The position numbers and the translations under genes are program-made. A DNA stretch of 64,000 nt from Streptomyces fructofermentans (lineage in GTDB: Bacteria > Actinomycetota > Actinomycetes > Streptomycetales > Streptomycetaceae). Shown piece after piece: positions 28,503-37,259 of the stretch. Each line of letters opens with the position of its first letter. The stretch's first letter is position 1. The DNA lies in the NCBI RefSeq assembly GCF_014651055.1, contig NZ_BMWD01000004.1, positions 27,994-91,993 of the forward strand. Reading direction: 5' to 3'. The notes beneath the pieces were generated by a model. The model had not been told where the DNA came from and searched no databases. It saw only the letters and a program-made list of their open reading frames with translations.

Positions 28503-29102
28503 TCAGCGGCGCCGGTCGCGCTCCTCCACCGCGAGCGCCGCCGCGGCGACGGCCCCCAGCACGGGGACCGCCAGCGGCGGCAGGAACCAGGCGGAGCAGG
28601 CCACCACGGCCAACCCGCCGACGAGCAGGAACGAGCCCGCGGGGTCGAGGACGGTACGGCGTGCGGCGGCTCCGAGAAGCCGCCGCCAGGACGCCCCGGG
28701 CTCCCAGGCGGCCGCCGCCCGCAGGCCCGCCACGGCCGCTCCGATCACGGCGGACAGCCCCACGGCCCCGACGAGCGGCCCTCCGGGGAGGCCCGCGCGG
28801 ACGGCCTGCACGTCCACCCAGCCGACGAGGGCCGCGGCCCACCCGGCGGCTCCGACGATCCACCCGCGCCGCACGGCCGACCGGAAGTCGGCGGCGAACT
28901 CCCGCCAACCGCCGCCCACATGGGCCGTACGCCGGCGCAGGTGCCGCGAACCGGCGGCGAACGCGGCGGGAAGGGTGACCAGCGGGATCGAGGCGAGGGC
29001 GATCCACACCCCGGTGAGCAGGCACTCCGCGAACAGCGCGAACCGTTCGGCGAGGGCGGACTCGCGAACGGGCTGCGACGCGGAAGCCGTTCGAGCCTTC
29101 AT
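28503..29102 (-). CDS. DUF624 (YesL-like) membrane protein
   Basis: 199 residues, ATG start. Four or five membrane helices are present, with the early segment LFAECLLTGVWIALASIPLVTLPAAFAAG (about residues 23-51) typical of YesL/DUF624 proteins. This family is frequently encoded with carbohydrate ABC transporters. In Bacillus, yesL lies in the rhamnogalacturonan locus. Its biochemical role is unknown. It starts 7 bases after the permease stop codon, so it is the fourth gene of the sugar operon. Confidence 0.82.
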   Translation of the reverse strand: MKARTASASQPVRESALAERFALFAECLLTGVWIALASIPLVTLPAAFAAGSRHLRRRTAHVGGGWREFAADFRSAVRRGWIVGAAGWAAALVGWVDVQAVRAGLPGGPLVGAVGLSAVIGAAVAGLRAAAAWEPGASWRRLLGAAARRTVLDPAGSFLLVGGLAVVACSAWFLPPLAVPVLGAVAAAALAVEERDRRR

Positions 29103-29109
29103 GCGCGCC

Positions 29110-30027
29110 TCAGCCCTTCAGCCCGGAGGTCGCCATGCCGTCGATCAGGTAGCGCTGGAAGGCGAGGAAGAACAGCAGCACGGGCAGCAGCGCAACGAGC
29201 GACATCGCGATCATGCCGCCGTAGTTGGCGACGCCCTCCTGGTCGCGGAACATCATCATGCCCAGCGAGACGGTGTACTTGCCGGGCTCGTTGAGGTAGA
29301 TCAACGGCCCCATGAAGTCGTTCCAGGCGTTGATGAACGTGAAGATGGCGCTGGTGATGAGCGCCGGGCGGCACAGCGGCAGCACGATCGACCAGTAGAT
29401 CCGCAGATGCCCGCAGCCGTCGATGCGCGCCGCCTCGTCGAGCTCCTTCGGCAGGTTCCGCATGAACTGCACCATGAGGAAGACGAAGAACGCCTCGGTG
29501 GCGAGGTACTTGCCGATCAGCAGCGGCACATAGGTGTTGATCAGCTCCATCTTCTGGAACATCACGTACTGCGGGATCAGCAGCACGTGGTACGGGAGCA
29601 GCAGCGTGCCGATCATCAGCGAGAACAGCAGGTTGCGCCCGGCGAACCGGATGCGGGCGAAGGCGTACGCCGTCAGCGAGCAGGAGACCAGGATGCCGAT
29701 GACCGAACCGAGCGCGTAGAAGAGCGAGTTCTCGAAGAACGTGGCGATCGGGATGTCGGCGATGCCGTCGGCGAGGCCCCTGAAGTTCTCCAGGATGGGA
29801 GCGGCCGGGAACAGTTCGAGGCTGCCGACGATCTCCCGGCTCGGCTTGAACGAGGCGCCGGCGACCCAGGCCACGGGGTAGAGGACGACCGCGAGGACCA
29901 GCAGGGAGCCCAGGTGCCAGGCGAGCGAACCGCCCCGCCGCCGGACGGGGTCGGCGCCGCGGCGCGGGGCGGACGGCGGCGCGAGCGGTCCGGTCCGGGC
30001 CTTCGACGCGGGGGTGGTGGTGCTCAT
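29110..30027 (-). CDS. Carbohydrate ABC transporter permease (LplC/MalG type)
   Basis: 305 residues. After a Pro/Arg-rich cytoplasmic N-terminus there are six membrane helices. The permease EAA loop is present: EAARIDGCGHLRIYWSIVLPL (about residues 195-215), which docks to the ATPase. It belongs to the MalG-like half of CUT1 sugar importers. Its ATG overlaps the stop of the partner permease (ATGA). No ATPase gene is in the cluster, so a shared multi-operon ATPase (MsiK type in Streptomyces) is the likely energiser. Confidence 0.92.
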   Translation of the reverse strand: MSTTTPASKARTGPLAPPSAPRRGADPVRRRGGSLAWHLGSLLVLAVVLYPVAWVAGASFKPSREIVGSLELFPAAPILENFRGLADGIADIPIATFFENSLFYALGSVIGILVSCSLTAYAFARIRFAGRNLLFSLMIGTLLLPYHVLLIPQYVMFQKMELINTYVPLLIGKYLATEAFFVFLMVQFMRNLPKELDEAARIDGCGHLRIYWSIVLPLCRPALITSAIFTFINAWNDFMGPLIYLNEPGKYTVSLGMMMFRDQEGVANYGGMIAMSLVALLPVLLFFLAFQRYLIDGMATSGLKG

Positions 30028-30995
30028 CGTGCCGCCTCCTCGTAGTGCACCCACCGCTTCTGGGACCAGAAGAGGACCGCCGTCACCAGGGCCACGGCGA
30101 GCAGCAGCATCCAGGCCATCGCGGACGCGAAGCCCATCTGGGCCTCCTTGAAGCCCTTCTGGTACAGGTAGCAGGTGTAGACGAGCGTCGCGTCGGCCGG
30201 TCCGCAGGTGGCGTTGGAGACCACGTACGCCGATCCGAAGATCTGGAACGAGTGGATGGTCTCCAGCAGCACGTTGAAGAACAGCACGGGCGACAGCATC
30301 GGCAGGGTGATGCTCCAGAACCGCCTGAACGGTCCGGCTCCGTCCACCTCCGCCGCCTCGTACAGCTCCTTGGGCACCTGCTTGAGCCCGGCCAGGAAGA
30401 TGACCATGGGAGCGCCGAACTGCCAGACGGTGAGCGCGACCAGGCTGTAGAGGACCCAGTCCGGATTGCCGACCCAGCCGCCCACGTCCCAGCCGAGGAA
30501 CGACTGCGTACGGTCCACGACGGCCTCGTCCGAGAACAGCGCGCGCCACACGAATCCGACGGACACGCTCGCGCCGATCAGCGAGGGGGCGTAGAAGGCG
30601 GCCCGGTAGAAGGCCTGTCCCCGCCGGCTCTGCGCGAGCAGCAGCGCCACCCCGAGAGCCAGCAGCAGCTTGAGCGGGGTGCCGACGACGACGTACTTGG
30701 CCGTCACCTCCACGGACTTCTGCCACCGCGGGTCCTCGAACATCCGGGTGAAGTTGTCGAGGCCGATCCAGCGGGGGGAGCTGAAGAGGTTGTAGTCCGT
30801 GAAGGCGAAGTAGAGCGAGGCGGCCATCGGACCCGCGGTGAGCAGCAGGAAGCCCGCGATCCACGGCGACATGAAGAGGTAGCCGGCGAGGTTCTCCCGG
30901 CGGCCCCGCCGCCGGACCGCGGCGGGGGGACCGGGACGCCTCTCCGGGGCGTCCGGGGGAGAGTCCTTGATGAGCGTCGTCACGGCGGTTCCCAT
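30024..30995 (-). CDS. Carbohydrate ABC transporter permease (LplB/MalF type)
   Basis: 323 residues, ATG overlapping the binding-protein stop codon by one base (TGATG). There are six membrane helices with the EAA loop YEAAEVDGAGPFRRFWSITLP (about residues 216-236). The N-terminus up to residue 34 is Pro/Arg-rich and cytoplasmic. It pairs with the downstream permease to form the channel of a CUT1 importer. Its place next to a rhamnogalacturonan lyase-like gene suggests transport of rhamnogalacturonan oligosaccharides. Confidence 0.92.
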   Translation of the reverse strand: MGTAVTTLIKDSPPDAPERRPGPPAAVRRRGRRENLAGYLFMSPWIAGFLLLTAGPMAASLYFAFTDYNLFSSPRWIGLDNFTRMFEDPRWQKSVEVTAKYVVVGTPLKLLLALGVALLLAQSRRGQAFYRAAFYAPSLIGASVSVGFVWRALFSDEAVVDRTQSFLGWDVGGWVGNPDWVLYSLVALTVWQFGAPMVIFLAGLKQVPKELYEAAEVDGAGPFRRFWSITLPMLSPVLFFNVLLETIHSFQIFGSAYVVSNATCGPADATLVYTCYLYQKGFKEAQMGFASAMAWMLLLAVALVTAVLFWSQKRWVHYEEAAR

Positions 30996-32284
30996 CAGGC
31001 GGCGAGGGCGGTCTTCGCCTCGGAGAAGAACTGCTTCACGGCGTCGGAGACCTTGGTCTTGCCCTGGGACATGTCCCCCGCGATGCGCAGGAACGCGGCC
31101 TCGACGGTGTCCGCGCCCGCGGGGTGCGGGGTGATGGCGCCGAGCACCCCGGCCGCGGCGACGTCCTCCTCGTACTGGGCGATCGCCTTGCTGGACGCGT
31201 CGGCCGGCCGGTACGCGTCGAACTGCTCGGTGGTCGCGAGGATGCCCCGGTCGTAGCCCATGATCCGGCCGACCTCGGGATCGTGCACCATGAAGTCGAT
31301 GAATTGGGCGGCCTCCTTGGGGTGCTTGGTCCGCGCGGAGGCGCTCAGCATGAGCGAGGAGAGGTACTGCCCCGTCTCCTTGCCGTCGGTCGTCGGGATC
31401 GGCGCGAGCCCGTAGCTGCTGTCGCCCTCCGTCGCGTAGCGCACGGTGAAGTTGTCCCAGGTGAACTCGGAGCCCGCGTCGCCCGACGCCAGCGCCGACT
31501 TGGGCTTGAGCTGCTCGATCTTCTTCGGGTCGGTGATGATCCCTGCCTTGACGCGGTTGTACGCGTCCGTCCACCACTCCGTCAGATCGGCCTCGGCGAA
31601 ACCGAGTCCGTCCTCGGTGAAGAACGCCTTCCCGTTCTGGCGCAGGAACAGGTCGTAGAGGTACATGATCCCGAAATAGCCGGTGTCGCCGGCCACCTTC
31701 TGGGTGTCGTGGATCTTCTTCAGGGCGGCGAAGTACTCGTCCCAGGTCCAGCCCTGTTCCGGCTTGATTCCGGCCTTGTCGAAGACCTTCTCGTCAATCA
31801 CCAGCGACATGGTGTTGGAACCGACGGGGACACCGAGCTGCTTTCCGTCGACCTGCCCGACCTTCTCCACTCCGGCGCGGAAGTTGTCGAGATTCAGATT
31901 TCCGGCATCCACTTGGGACTTGAGGTCGAGAAGAACACCTCGCTTGTCGTACTTCCGGAGAAAGGTGACGGCGTTCTGGAATACGTCCGGCGGATTACCG
32001 CCCGCGGCCTGTGTCTGGAACTTCTCCCAAAAGGCCACGTAGTCCTGGAAGTCCGTCTTCACCTTGATCCTCGGATACTTCTTCTCGAAGAGCGCGACCG
32101 ACTTGTTGATGCGCTTCGCCCGCTCCTCCGCACCCCACCAGGCGAAGCGGAGCTCCACCGAGCCGTCCCCCGCGCCGCCGCCGTCTCCCCCGCAGCCCGC
32201 CGTCGCGGCCAGCCCCAGCGCGGCCACCGACGCTCCGGCCGCCCTGAGGACCGTCCGCCTCTCAACACTCCCGTTTTCGCGCAC
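30995..32284 (-). CDS. Extracellular sugar-binding lipoprotein of ABC transporter
   Basis: 429 residues from a GTG at 32284, with GGGAGG upstream. The signal peptide contains RRTVL (residues 9-13), so Tat export is plausible. A lipobox TAGC places the lipidated cysteine at residue 31. The mature part fits family 1 solute-binding proteins (VELRFAWWGAEERAKR, then FWEKFQTQAAGGNPPDVFQ). It captures the sugar outside the membrane for the two permeases encoded downstream. It is the first gene of the operon, and a LacI-type palindrome lies 48 bases upstream. Confidence 0.92.
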   Translation of the reverse strand: MRENGSVERRTVLRAAGASVAALGLAATAGCGGDGGGAGDGSVELRFAWWGAEERAKRINKSVALFEKKYPRIKVKTDFQDYVAFWEKFQTQAAGGNPPDVFQNAVTFLRKYDKRGVLLDLKSQVDAGNLNLDNFRAGVEKVGQVDGKQLGVPVGSNTMSLVIDEKVFDKAGIKPEQGWTWDEYFAALKKIHDTQKVAGDTGYFGIMYLYDLFLRQNGKAFFTEDGLGFAEADLTEWWTDAYNRVKAGIITDPKKIEQLKPKSALASGDAGSEFTWDNFTVRYATEGDSSYGLAPIPTTDGKETGQYLSSLMLSASARTKHPKEAAQFIDFMVHDPEVGRIMGYDRGILATTEQFDAYRPADASSKAIAQYEEDVAAAGVLGAITPHPAGADTVEAAFLRIAGDMSQGKTKVSDAVKQFFSEAKTALAA

Positions 32285-32331
32285 AGTCGGGCCTCCCGTG
32301 ACGTCGTCGTGCACTGTCGTGAATCGTTTCA

Positions 32332-32345
32332 AGTAAGCGCTTGCT
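32332..32345. promoter_or_regulatory. LacI-type operator upstream of the sugar-uptake operon
   Basis: AGTAAGCGCTTGCT is a palindrome with one mismatched pair, centred on the CG typical of LacI-family operators (core AAGCGCTT). It lies 48 bases upstream of the binding-protein start codon, near where the promoter should be. No LacI-type regulator is encoded in the window, so the repressor must be elsewhere. Confidence 0.6.
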
Positions 32346-33146
32346 GCCACAAGGTACGGAGGCCCCCGGCGGGCGTCAATGATTCGGACAGGAATTGATG
32401 TGAACGGGCTCGCCGCCCGCGTCCCCCCATCCGTGCCGCTCCTGCCGGGCCTCCCGGAGACCCCGCAGGCGGGGCGGTGCGGGTCGGCCCGCCGAACACC
32501 TCCGGCGCCCGGAACCCGTACGCCTCCGGGCCCGGAAGGACGGGGCGCGTGCGGAGTTGACGGAACGACAGATCCCGTCGGGCGGCGGCGAGCACGGGGT
32601 GCCCTCCGCAAGCGGGCTGCCGTCGGGAGGGGCGCCTTCAGGCAGGGGCGCTTCGGGAGAGGGTCACCTCGGCCCGGGGGCGCGGCTGCGGAGGGGCGCC
32701 GGTGGGAGAGGCTTCGACCCTCGGGGGACAGTAAGGGTTGGGGCAGGCTGCGGGGAAGCGGCACGTCTTCGCGGAGGGGCTTCGCAGGGGGCGGTGGGGG
32801 TCGGCTGCTGCGGGACGGACGCCGGGTTGTGCGCGAACACGAAGCGGGGGCGGGCCCGGGGCATGGGCGCCCGGAGGGCGAGGTCAGGGCCGCCGCGGCC
32901 GTGGATTGCTGGAAGGAGGGGGTGACGAAGGGGGACGCAGCGGAGTGGCTGCGAAGGCGTCACGGTGGCCTCGGCCGACTGGGGGCGCCGGAGGGCAAGG
33001 CTCGGGCTCCGGGCAGCGCGGCGGTGTGGGCGGCAGTACGGGCACGGGCGTCAACGGTCGAACGAGGGCCAGCCCCTGGGCGAAGACCGGCCGCAGGCTG
33101 GTCGCGGGTCCTGCCGCGGACCCGACGACAGGTCAGGAATAGGCCG

Positions 33147-33470
33147 GCCACCAGGGCGAACGCCGCTCGAGGCCGACCGCGGATCGGGTCGTGGCCCCGA
33201 CCGCAGGCTCGCCCCGACCCGCCCGCCGCCTGACCACCCGCCCGCCACGGCCTCCGTTGCGCGCCGCCAGCCCGGCCCGAGGCCAGGTCGCCAGGGCCAA
33301 CGGCAGCCGACCGCAGACCGGTCGCAGCCTGACCACCCACCTGCCACAGGCCCTGTCGCGGCCAGCCCGGCCGAGGCCGGGCCACCAGGGCCAATGGGAG
33401 CCGACCGCAGGCTCCTCGCGGCCCGTCGCCCGGGCGCAGGCCCCTGGCCGGATGACCGCGGGGTCACGGA
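33147..33470. repeat. Degenerate direct repeat, period about 94-140 bp
   Basis: Three diverged copies begin near 33147, 33287 and 33381. Each starts with a word close to GCCACCAGGGCCAA and continues with GCCGACCGCAG, then CTGACCACCC and GCCACGGCC-like words. Copies 2 and 3 are 94 bp apart, copies 1 and 2 are 140 bp apart. Confidence 0.6.
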
Positions 33471-33510
33471 CCCTGCGGCGGACGGGCTCCGACTTCTCCC
33501 AGGTCCGGCG

Positions 33511-33940
33511 GGCAATCCCGTGTCGGGAATGACGGCCGGACGCCCCGCGGGCGCCGCCCGGATTCCGCCGGGAACCGGGCGGCGGCTCGTCCGCAGTCGG
33601 TCGCCCGGACGCGGGCGCCTGCGGGACGAGGGCGGGGTCGTGGCGTCTGCTGCGCATCCGACGGCCGATCTCGTCAGGCACCTCGCGGACCTGACGGTCG
33701 GCCCTTCGCGGAGTTTGCACCGGGCAGGGCGGGGGCCATCCACCACAGGGCCGATCACAGGCACGGGGCGAATCGGCACGCGGGGCAGCCGCGCACTCCG
33801 CGAGCTGCCGCCCGTCGAGGACCTCGGCGACGACCGCTACCGGGTGACCCGGACCCGGCCGGCAATCCCGTACGGGAATGGCGGCCGGGAGACCCGCGGA
33901 CGCGGCCCCGGTTCCGCCGAGAAGCGGTCGCCGCCACGGG
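33511..33940. repeat. Pair of about 85-bp related repeats with internal palindrome
   Basis: The segments 33511-33600 and 33861-33945 share GGCAATCCCGT, CGGGAATG, CGGCCGG, CCCGCGG and TTCCGCCG in the same order. Each contains an inverted repeat around ATCCCGT...ACGGGAAT. They are 350 bp apart. Confidence 0.6.
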
Positions 33941-35092
33941 CGCAGGACCCGGCGGGACACGGCCAGAGCACGCCAGAGTCCGGCCACGGATCGAGGTCGC
34001 AGGTCAGGCGGCCGGAGCCGACCCGCGCTCATCCTGGCCCGGCCCGAGCCCTGGCCGCGAAGGAGCGGCGGAACCGGCACCGATGCCGACTCCGGTCCGG
34101 TCCGGTCTGGTCAGGTCAGGTCGCGGGACGGGCGGGGCGTAGCGGACCCCGCCCCGCCCCGCCAGAGCCGGTCAGCAGCCCATCGGGGGGACAGGCAGGC
34201 ACCGGCCCCGGAACGGAAGCCGCAGATCAGCGGGCGGGGCCAGGCCGGAACCCGCAGGTACTCAGCCCCTCATCCCGGTGACGGGGCCAAGCACCCGCAC
34301 GCCGCCGACGGCCCGCACCCGAGCCGACCCGACAGGACCGCACGAAGCCCGGCGGCGACCAGGGCATGAACGAGAAGCGGGCCGCCCGAACCGGTCGCGC
34401 GGCCCGGATCGCACCCGGCCGCCACGGGCCGGAACCGCCCCACCGGCCCCCAGTCCGGGGACCGCGCCCGCAGCTCACCGAACCTCGTGGTCCGAAGACC
34501 GGGAGCCGAGGCCCGGGAGGACGATCCGTCCGTCCGGCACACCGGAAGTAGCGAAGGGCCTGGTCGGAACTGGCCACGGCACACGACCGGAACCCCGCCA
34601 CCGCCCCTCCCCAGGCGGACCGGCGACCTTCCCGCGGTCCGACACCCTCACACTCCGAGCCCCACCAACGCCCATCGCCGACCGGCCGACTGCCCACGGC
34701 CCACCACCCCCGGGCATAGGCCCCGCACGAAGCCCCGGGTCCGCCACCACCCGGGCACCCGAGCCCGAGACCCGGCCCCGTCCCCGCAGCACGCCCCTGC
34801 GCGTGGCTCACCGACCGGCCGACGCCGACGGCACGGCGCGGCCGCGCACGACCCGCCCCGGCCGGTCCCCCGTACGCCCGCAGGACGGGACGGACGCGGC
34901 GGGGCGGCAAAGGCACCGCAGCCGCCCCGGAAGCCTTCCGACGGGCTGCGGGAGGGGCCGAGGGCCGGAGGAGCCGGCGGAGAGGCATCCGCACCCGGAA
35001 CACCCGGTCACGGCATCCGTGGGACACCACCCGTGGGCGGCGGGAGGCCGACGGCCCGAACCGCGCCCCTCGGCACGGCCCGGAAACGACGG

Positions 35093-35131
35093 AACCGGCC
35101 CGGTCCGCGTACTGCGCGGACCGGGCCGGTT
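35093..35131. terminator. Terminator after second tRNA-Val
   Basis: 17-bp perfect inverted repeat (AACCGGCCCGGTCCGCG and complement) with a 5-nt loop, 11 bases past the 3' end of the minus-strand tRNA-Val. Confidence 0.8.
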
Positions 35132-35142
35132 CGTTGACCTGG

Positions 35143-35214
35143 TGGGCGATACTGGGTTCGAACCAGTGACCTCTTCGGTGTGAACGAAGCGCTCTCCCAC
35201 TGAGCTAATCGCCC
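35143..35214 (-). tRNA. tRNA-Val (anticodon CAC), second copy
   Basis: Identical over all 72 nt to the tRNA at 22303-22374, with anticodon loop TTCACAC. Immediately upstream on the minus strand TAATCT (in GGGGTAATCTTC) may be a -10 element. The flanks differ from those of the first copy. Confidence 0.96.
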
Positions 35215-35281
35215 AGGTGCAGGAAGAAGATTACCCCATGTCAGGGGGTGCTTCCGACCGCCCCGCGAGCGTGCGCGGAGG

Positions 35282-35716
35282 TCACTGCTCGATGTTCCAC
35301 GGCATCTCCAGGCCGAACTTCCAGACGTAGATCCCGCCCAGCACGACGATCACCGCCAGCCCGACGCTCGTCAGGATGATGTTCCGGCGCCGCACCCTCG
35401 GATCCAGCGCCTTCTGCGTCGCCTCGGTGACCTTGCGCTTCGTCCAGCGGAGCACGAGTTGTGCCCACACGAACTCGGTGGCCCAGATCGCCATGCCGCC
35501 GAAGATCACCAGCCAGCCCGGTCCGGGCAGCGGCAGCATGACGACGCCGGCTCCGACGACCGCGAGACCCACCACGAACACACCCACCTGCCAGCTCAGG
35601 TGGAGCGCGCGCCGCGCCTTGATGAATTCCGGCGCGCGGGATCCGAGCGCGGGCTCGGCGTTCGGCTCTTCGGCCGCCACGGCAACCTCCGCCGTTTCGT
35701 CACTCCCCGTATTCAT
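35282..35716 (-). CDS. PGPGW-motif membrane protein (TIGR02611 type)
   Basis: 144 residues from an ATG at 35716. The frame is open to 35809, but that region is the divergent ssgB promoter area. There are two N-terminal membrane helices flanking the family motif LPLPGPGWLVIFGG (about residues 62-75) and a third near the C-terminus (VGLAVIVVLGGIYVW). This is a conserved actinobacterial membrane protein of unknown function. It is divergent from ssgB, as in other Streptomyces. Confidence 0.88.
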   Translation of the reverse strand: MNTGSDETAEVAVAAEEPNAEPALGSRAPEFIKARRALHLSWQVGVFVVGLAVVGAGVVMLPLPGPGWLVIFGGMAIWATEFVWAQLVLRWTKRKVTEATQKALDPRVRRRNIILTSVGLAVIVVLGGIYVWKFGLEMPWNIEQ

Positions 35717-35907
35717 ACGACCAAACCCTACCCGACTGAATCCGGTCACCGAAATGGCCGTACGTCGCGAACGGGCACTCGGCCGGATGAGCGACATAAA
35801 GACACGCAAAACACTCAGAGGGGTTTACAACGGCACCGTAGGTGGCATGTCGATTTCGCCGACGTGCGAATCCCCGAGCGCACACTGAGCGAAAGGCCCT
35901 GGCGCTT

Positions 35908-36321
35908 ATGAACACCACGGTCAGCTGCGAGCTGCACCTGCGCCTCGTTGTGTCGAGCGAGTCCTCACTGCCTGTACCCGCAGGACTGCGGTATGACACG
36001 GCCGATCCCTATGCCGTGCACGCCACCTTCCACACCGGAGCCGAGGAAACCGTCGAGTGGGTGTTCGCCCGCGACCTCCTCGCCGAGGGCCTGCACCGGC
36101 CCACCGGTACCGGCGACGTCCGAGTCTGGCCGTCCCGCAGCCACGGTCAGGGCGTCGTGTGCATCGCCCTGAGCTCCCCCGAGGGCGAAGCCCTGCTCGA
36201 GGCCCCGGCGCGGGCCCTGGAGTCCTTCCTGAAGCGAACGGACGCCGCCGTGCCTCCCGGCACGGAACACCGGCACTTCGATCTCGACACGGAGCTCTCT
36301 CACATCCTGGCCGAAAGCTAG
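35908..36321 (+). CDS. ssgB: Sporulation-specific cell division activator SsgB
   Basis: 137 residues, ATG start, with GAAAGG 11 bases upstream. It is an SsgA-like protein: MNTTVSCELHLRLVVSSESSLPVPAGLRY and the later VEWVFARDLLAEGL are near-invariant in SsgB. SsgB positions FtsZ at future septa during sporulation-specific division in aerial hyphae. The divergent spacer with the PGPGW gene holds its promoter. A string near 35821 (GGTTTA, then TAGGTG) loosely recalls a stress-sigma promoter, but this is weak. Identification as SsgB and not another SsgA-like protein rests on length and N-terminus. Confidence 0.93.
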   Translation: MNTTVSCELHLRLVVSSESSLPVPAGLRYDTADPYAVHATFHTGAEETVEWVFARDLLAEGLHRPTGTGDVRVWPSRSHGQGVVCIALSSPEGEALLEAPARALESFLKRTDAAVPPGTEHRHFDLDTELSHILAES

Positions 36322-36401
36322 GAAGAGCTCCGTACCAGGCCGCCCGGCGCCGTCCACTCGGGGAGACGGCTCGGGCTCAGACAACCGCATATGGGCACGT
36401 C

Positions 36402-36441
36402 CCGGCGCCGCCACCGCGATCACCCGCGAGGGCGGCGCCGG
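36402..36441 (+). terminator. Candidate terminator after ssgB
   Basis: 11-bp perfect inverted repeat CCGGCGCCGCC / GGCGGCGCCGG with an 18-nt loop, 81 bases after the ssgB stop codon. The rest of the 339-base spacer 36322-36660 shows no gene. Confidence 0.45.
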
Positions 36442-36660
36442 CATGTGCGCCCGCCGGCGCGCCGCCGACCGGATCACACCTCCACCCTTCGCCCCTCGCC
36501 CCCTCCCGCACGCGGTGCGCGACGATGGCATGTACACACAGTGACCGCATGACGTGTTCCCACCGGTCCGCGCGCAGGACGAAGGCCCTTCGCCCCGGGA
36601 GCCGCTAGCATCGGCCAGCATCGGCGGGCGTCCGCCCGACCCCCAGGCCAGGGAGCGAAT

Positions 36661-37218
36661 GTGCTGATCACCCACGACACCCGGTGCGCGCTCGACACCG
36701 TGGTCGATCTGGTGAACACCGCACCGGAGGACGACACCACGGACGGGCTCGCGAGCATCGCGGCCCTGAACGATTTCGTACGGGCCCACCAGGTCAGCGA
36801 CGTCGGGACGCTCTCCGAGCTGGACCTCTCGGCGGTGCGCAGGATCCGCGGGCGCTTCGCCTCGATCTTCGCCGCACCCGACGCGCGGGCCTCCGCCGTA
36901 CTGATCAACGAGCTGGTCGCCGCGGCGGGCACCACGCCCCGGCTCACCGACCACGACGGCTACGACTGGCACGTCCACTACTTCGCACCCGGCGCGTCCA
37001 TCGCGGACCACCTGGCCGCCGACTGCGGCATGGCCCTGGCGTTCTTCGTGGTGGCCGGCGAGCAGGAGCGGCTCCGCCGCTGCGAGGCACCGGACTGCCG
37101 GCGCGCCTTCGTCGACCTCTCCCGCAACCGGTCACGCCGCTACTGCGACAGCCGGACCTGCGGAAACCGACTCCATGTGGCCGCCTACCGGGCGCGCCGC
37201 AAGGAGGCGGCGGGCTGA
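36661..37218 (+). CDS. CGNR zinc-finger domain protein (ABATE family)
   Basis: 185 residues, GTG start with AGGGAG upstream. The C-terminal domain carries cysteines C141, C146, C162 and C167 with the CGNR signature (residues 167-170) followed by basic residues, suggesting nucleic-acid binding. The N-terminal domain (about 1-130) fits the ABATE type, which may bind a small ligand. Such proteins are presumed transcription regulators in actinobacteria. Target unknown. Confidence 0.9.
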   Translation: MLITHDTRCALDTVVDLVNTAPEDDTTDGLASIAALNDFVRAHQVSDVGTLSELDLSAVRRIRGRFASIFAAPDARASAVLINELVAAAGTTPRLTDHDGYDWHVHYFAPGASIADHLAADCGMALAFFVVAGEQERLRRCEAPDCRRAFVDLSRNRSRRYCDSRTCGNRLHVAAYRARRKEAAG

Positions 37219-37259
37219 CGGAGTCCTCGGCGGGTGGCGCCAGGGACTCCGCGTACGGC

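Larger units (their letters stand above)
32346..35092. other. Gene-free stretch of about 2.8 kb with degenerate repeats
   Basis: No frame in this interval looks like a gene. All open frames, on both strands, are Arg/Pro/Gly-rich without recognisable domains. Composition is uneven: the plus strand is G-rich from about 32570 to 33000 (many GGGG runs) and C-rich beyond 33130. Two families of degraded repeats are present and listed separately. The interval separates the sugar operon from tRNA-Val. It may be a decayed region. I see no integrase, transposase or terminal repeats. Confidence 0.6.

Noticed and set aside
32965..34281. A 438-codon plus-strand frame in the gene-free stretch
   Set aside because: Composition is Arg/Pro/Gly-rich with no conserved motif and no ribosome site. 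It arises from GC-rich repeats.
22303..35214. Integrative element between two tRNA-Val copies
   Set aside because: Both copies are complete with their own flanks. There is no integrase, replication or transfer gene, and the content is metabolic.
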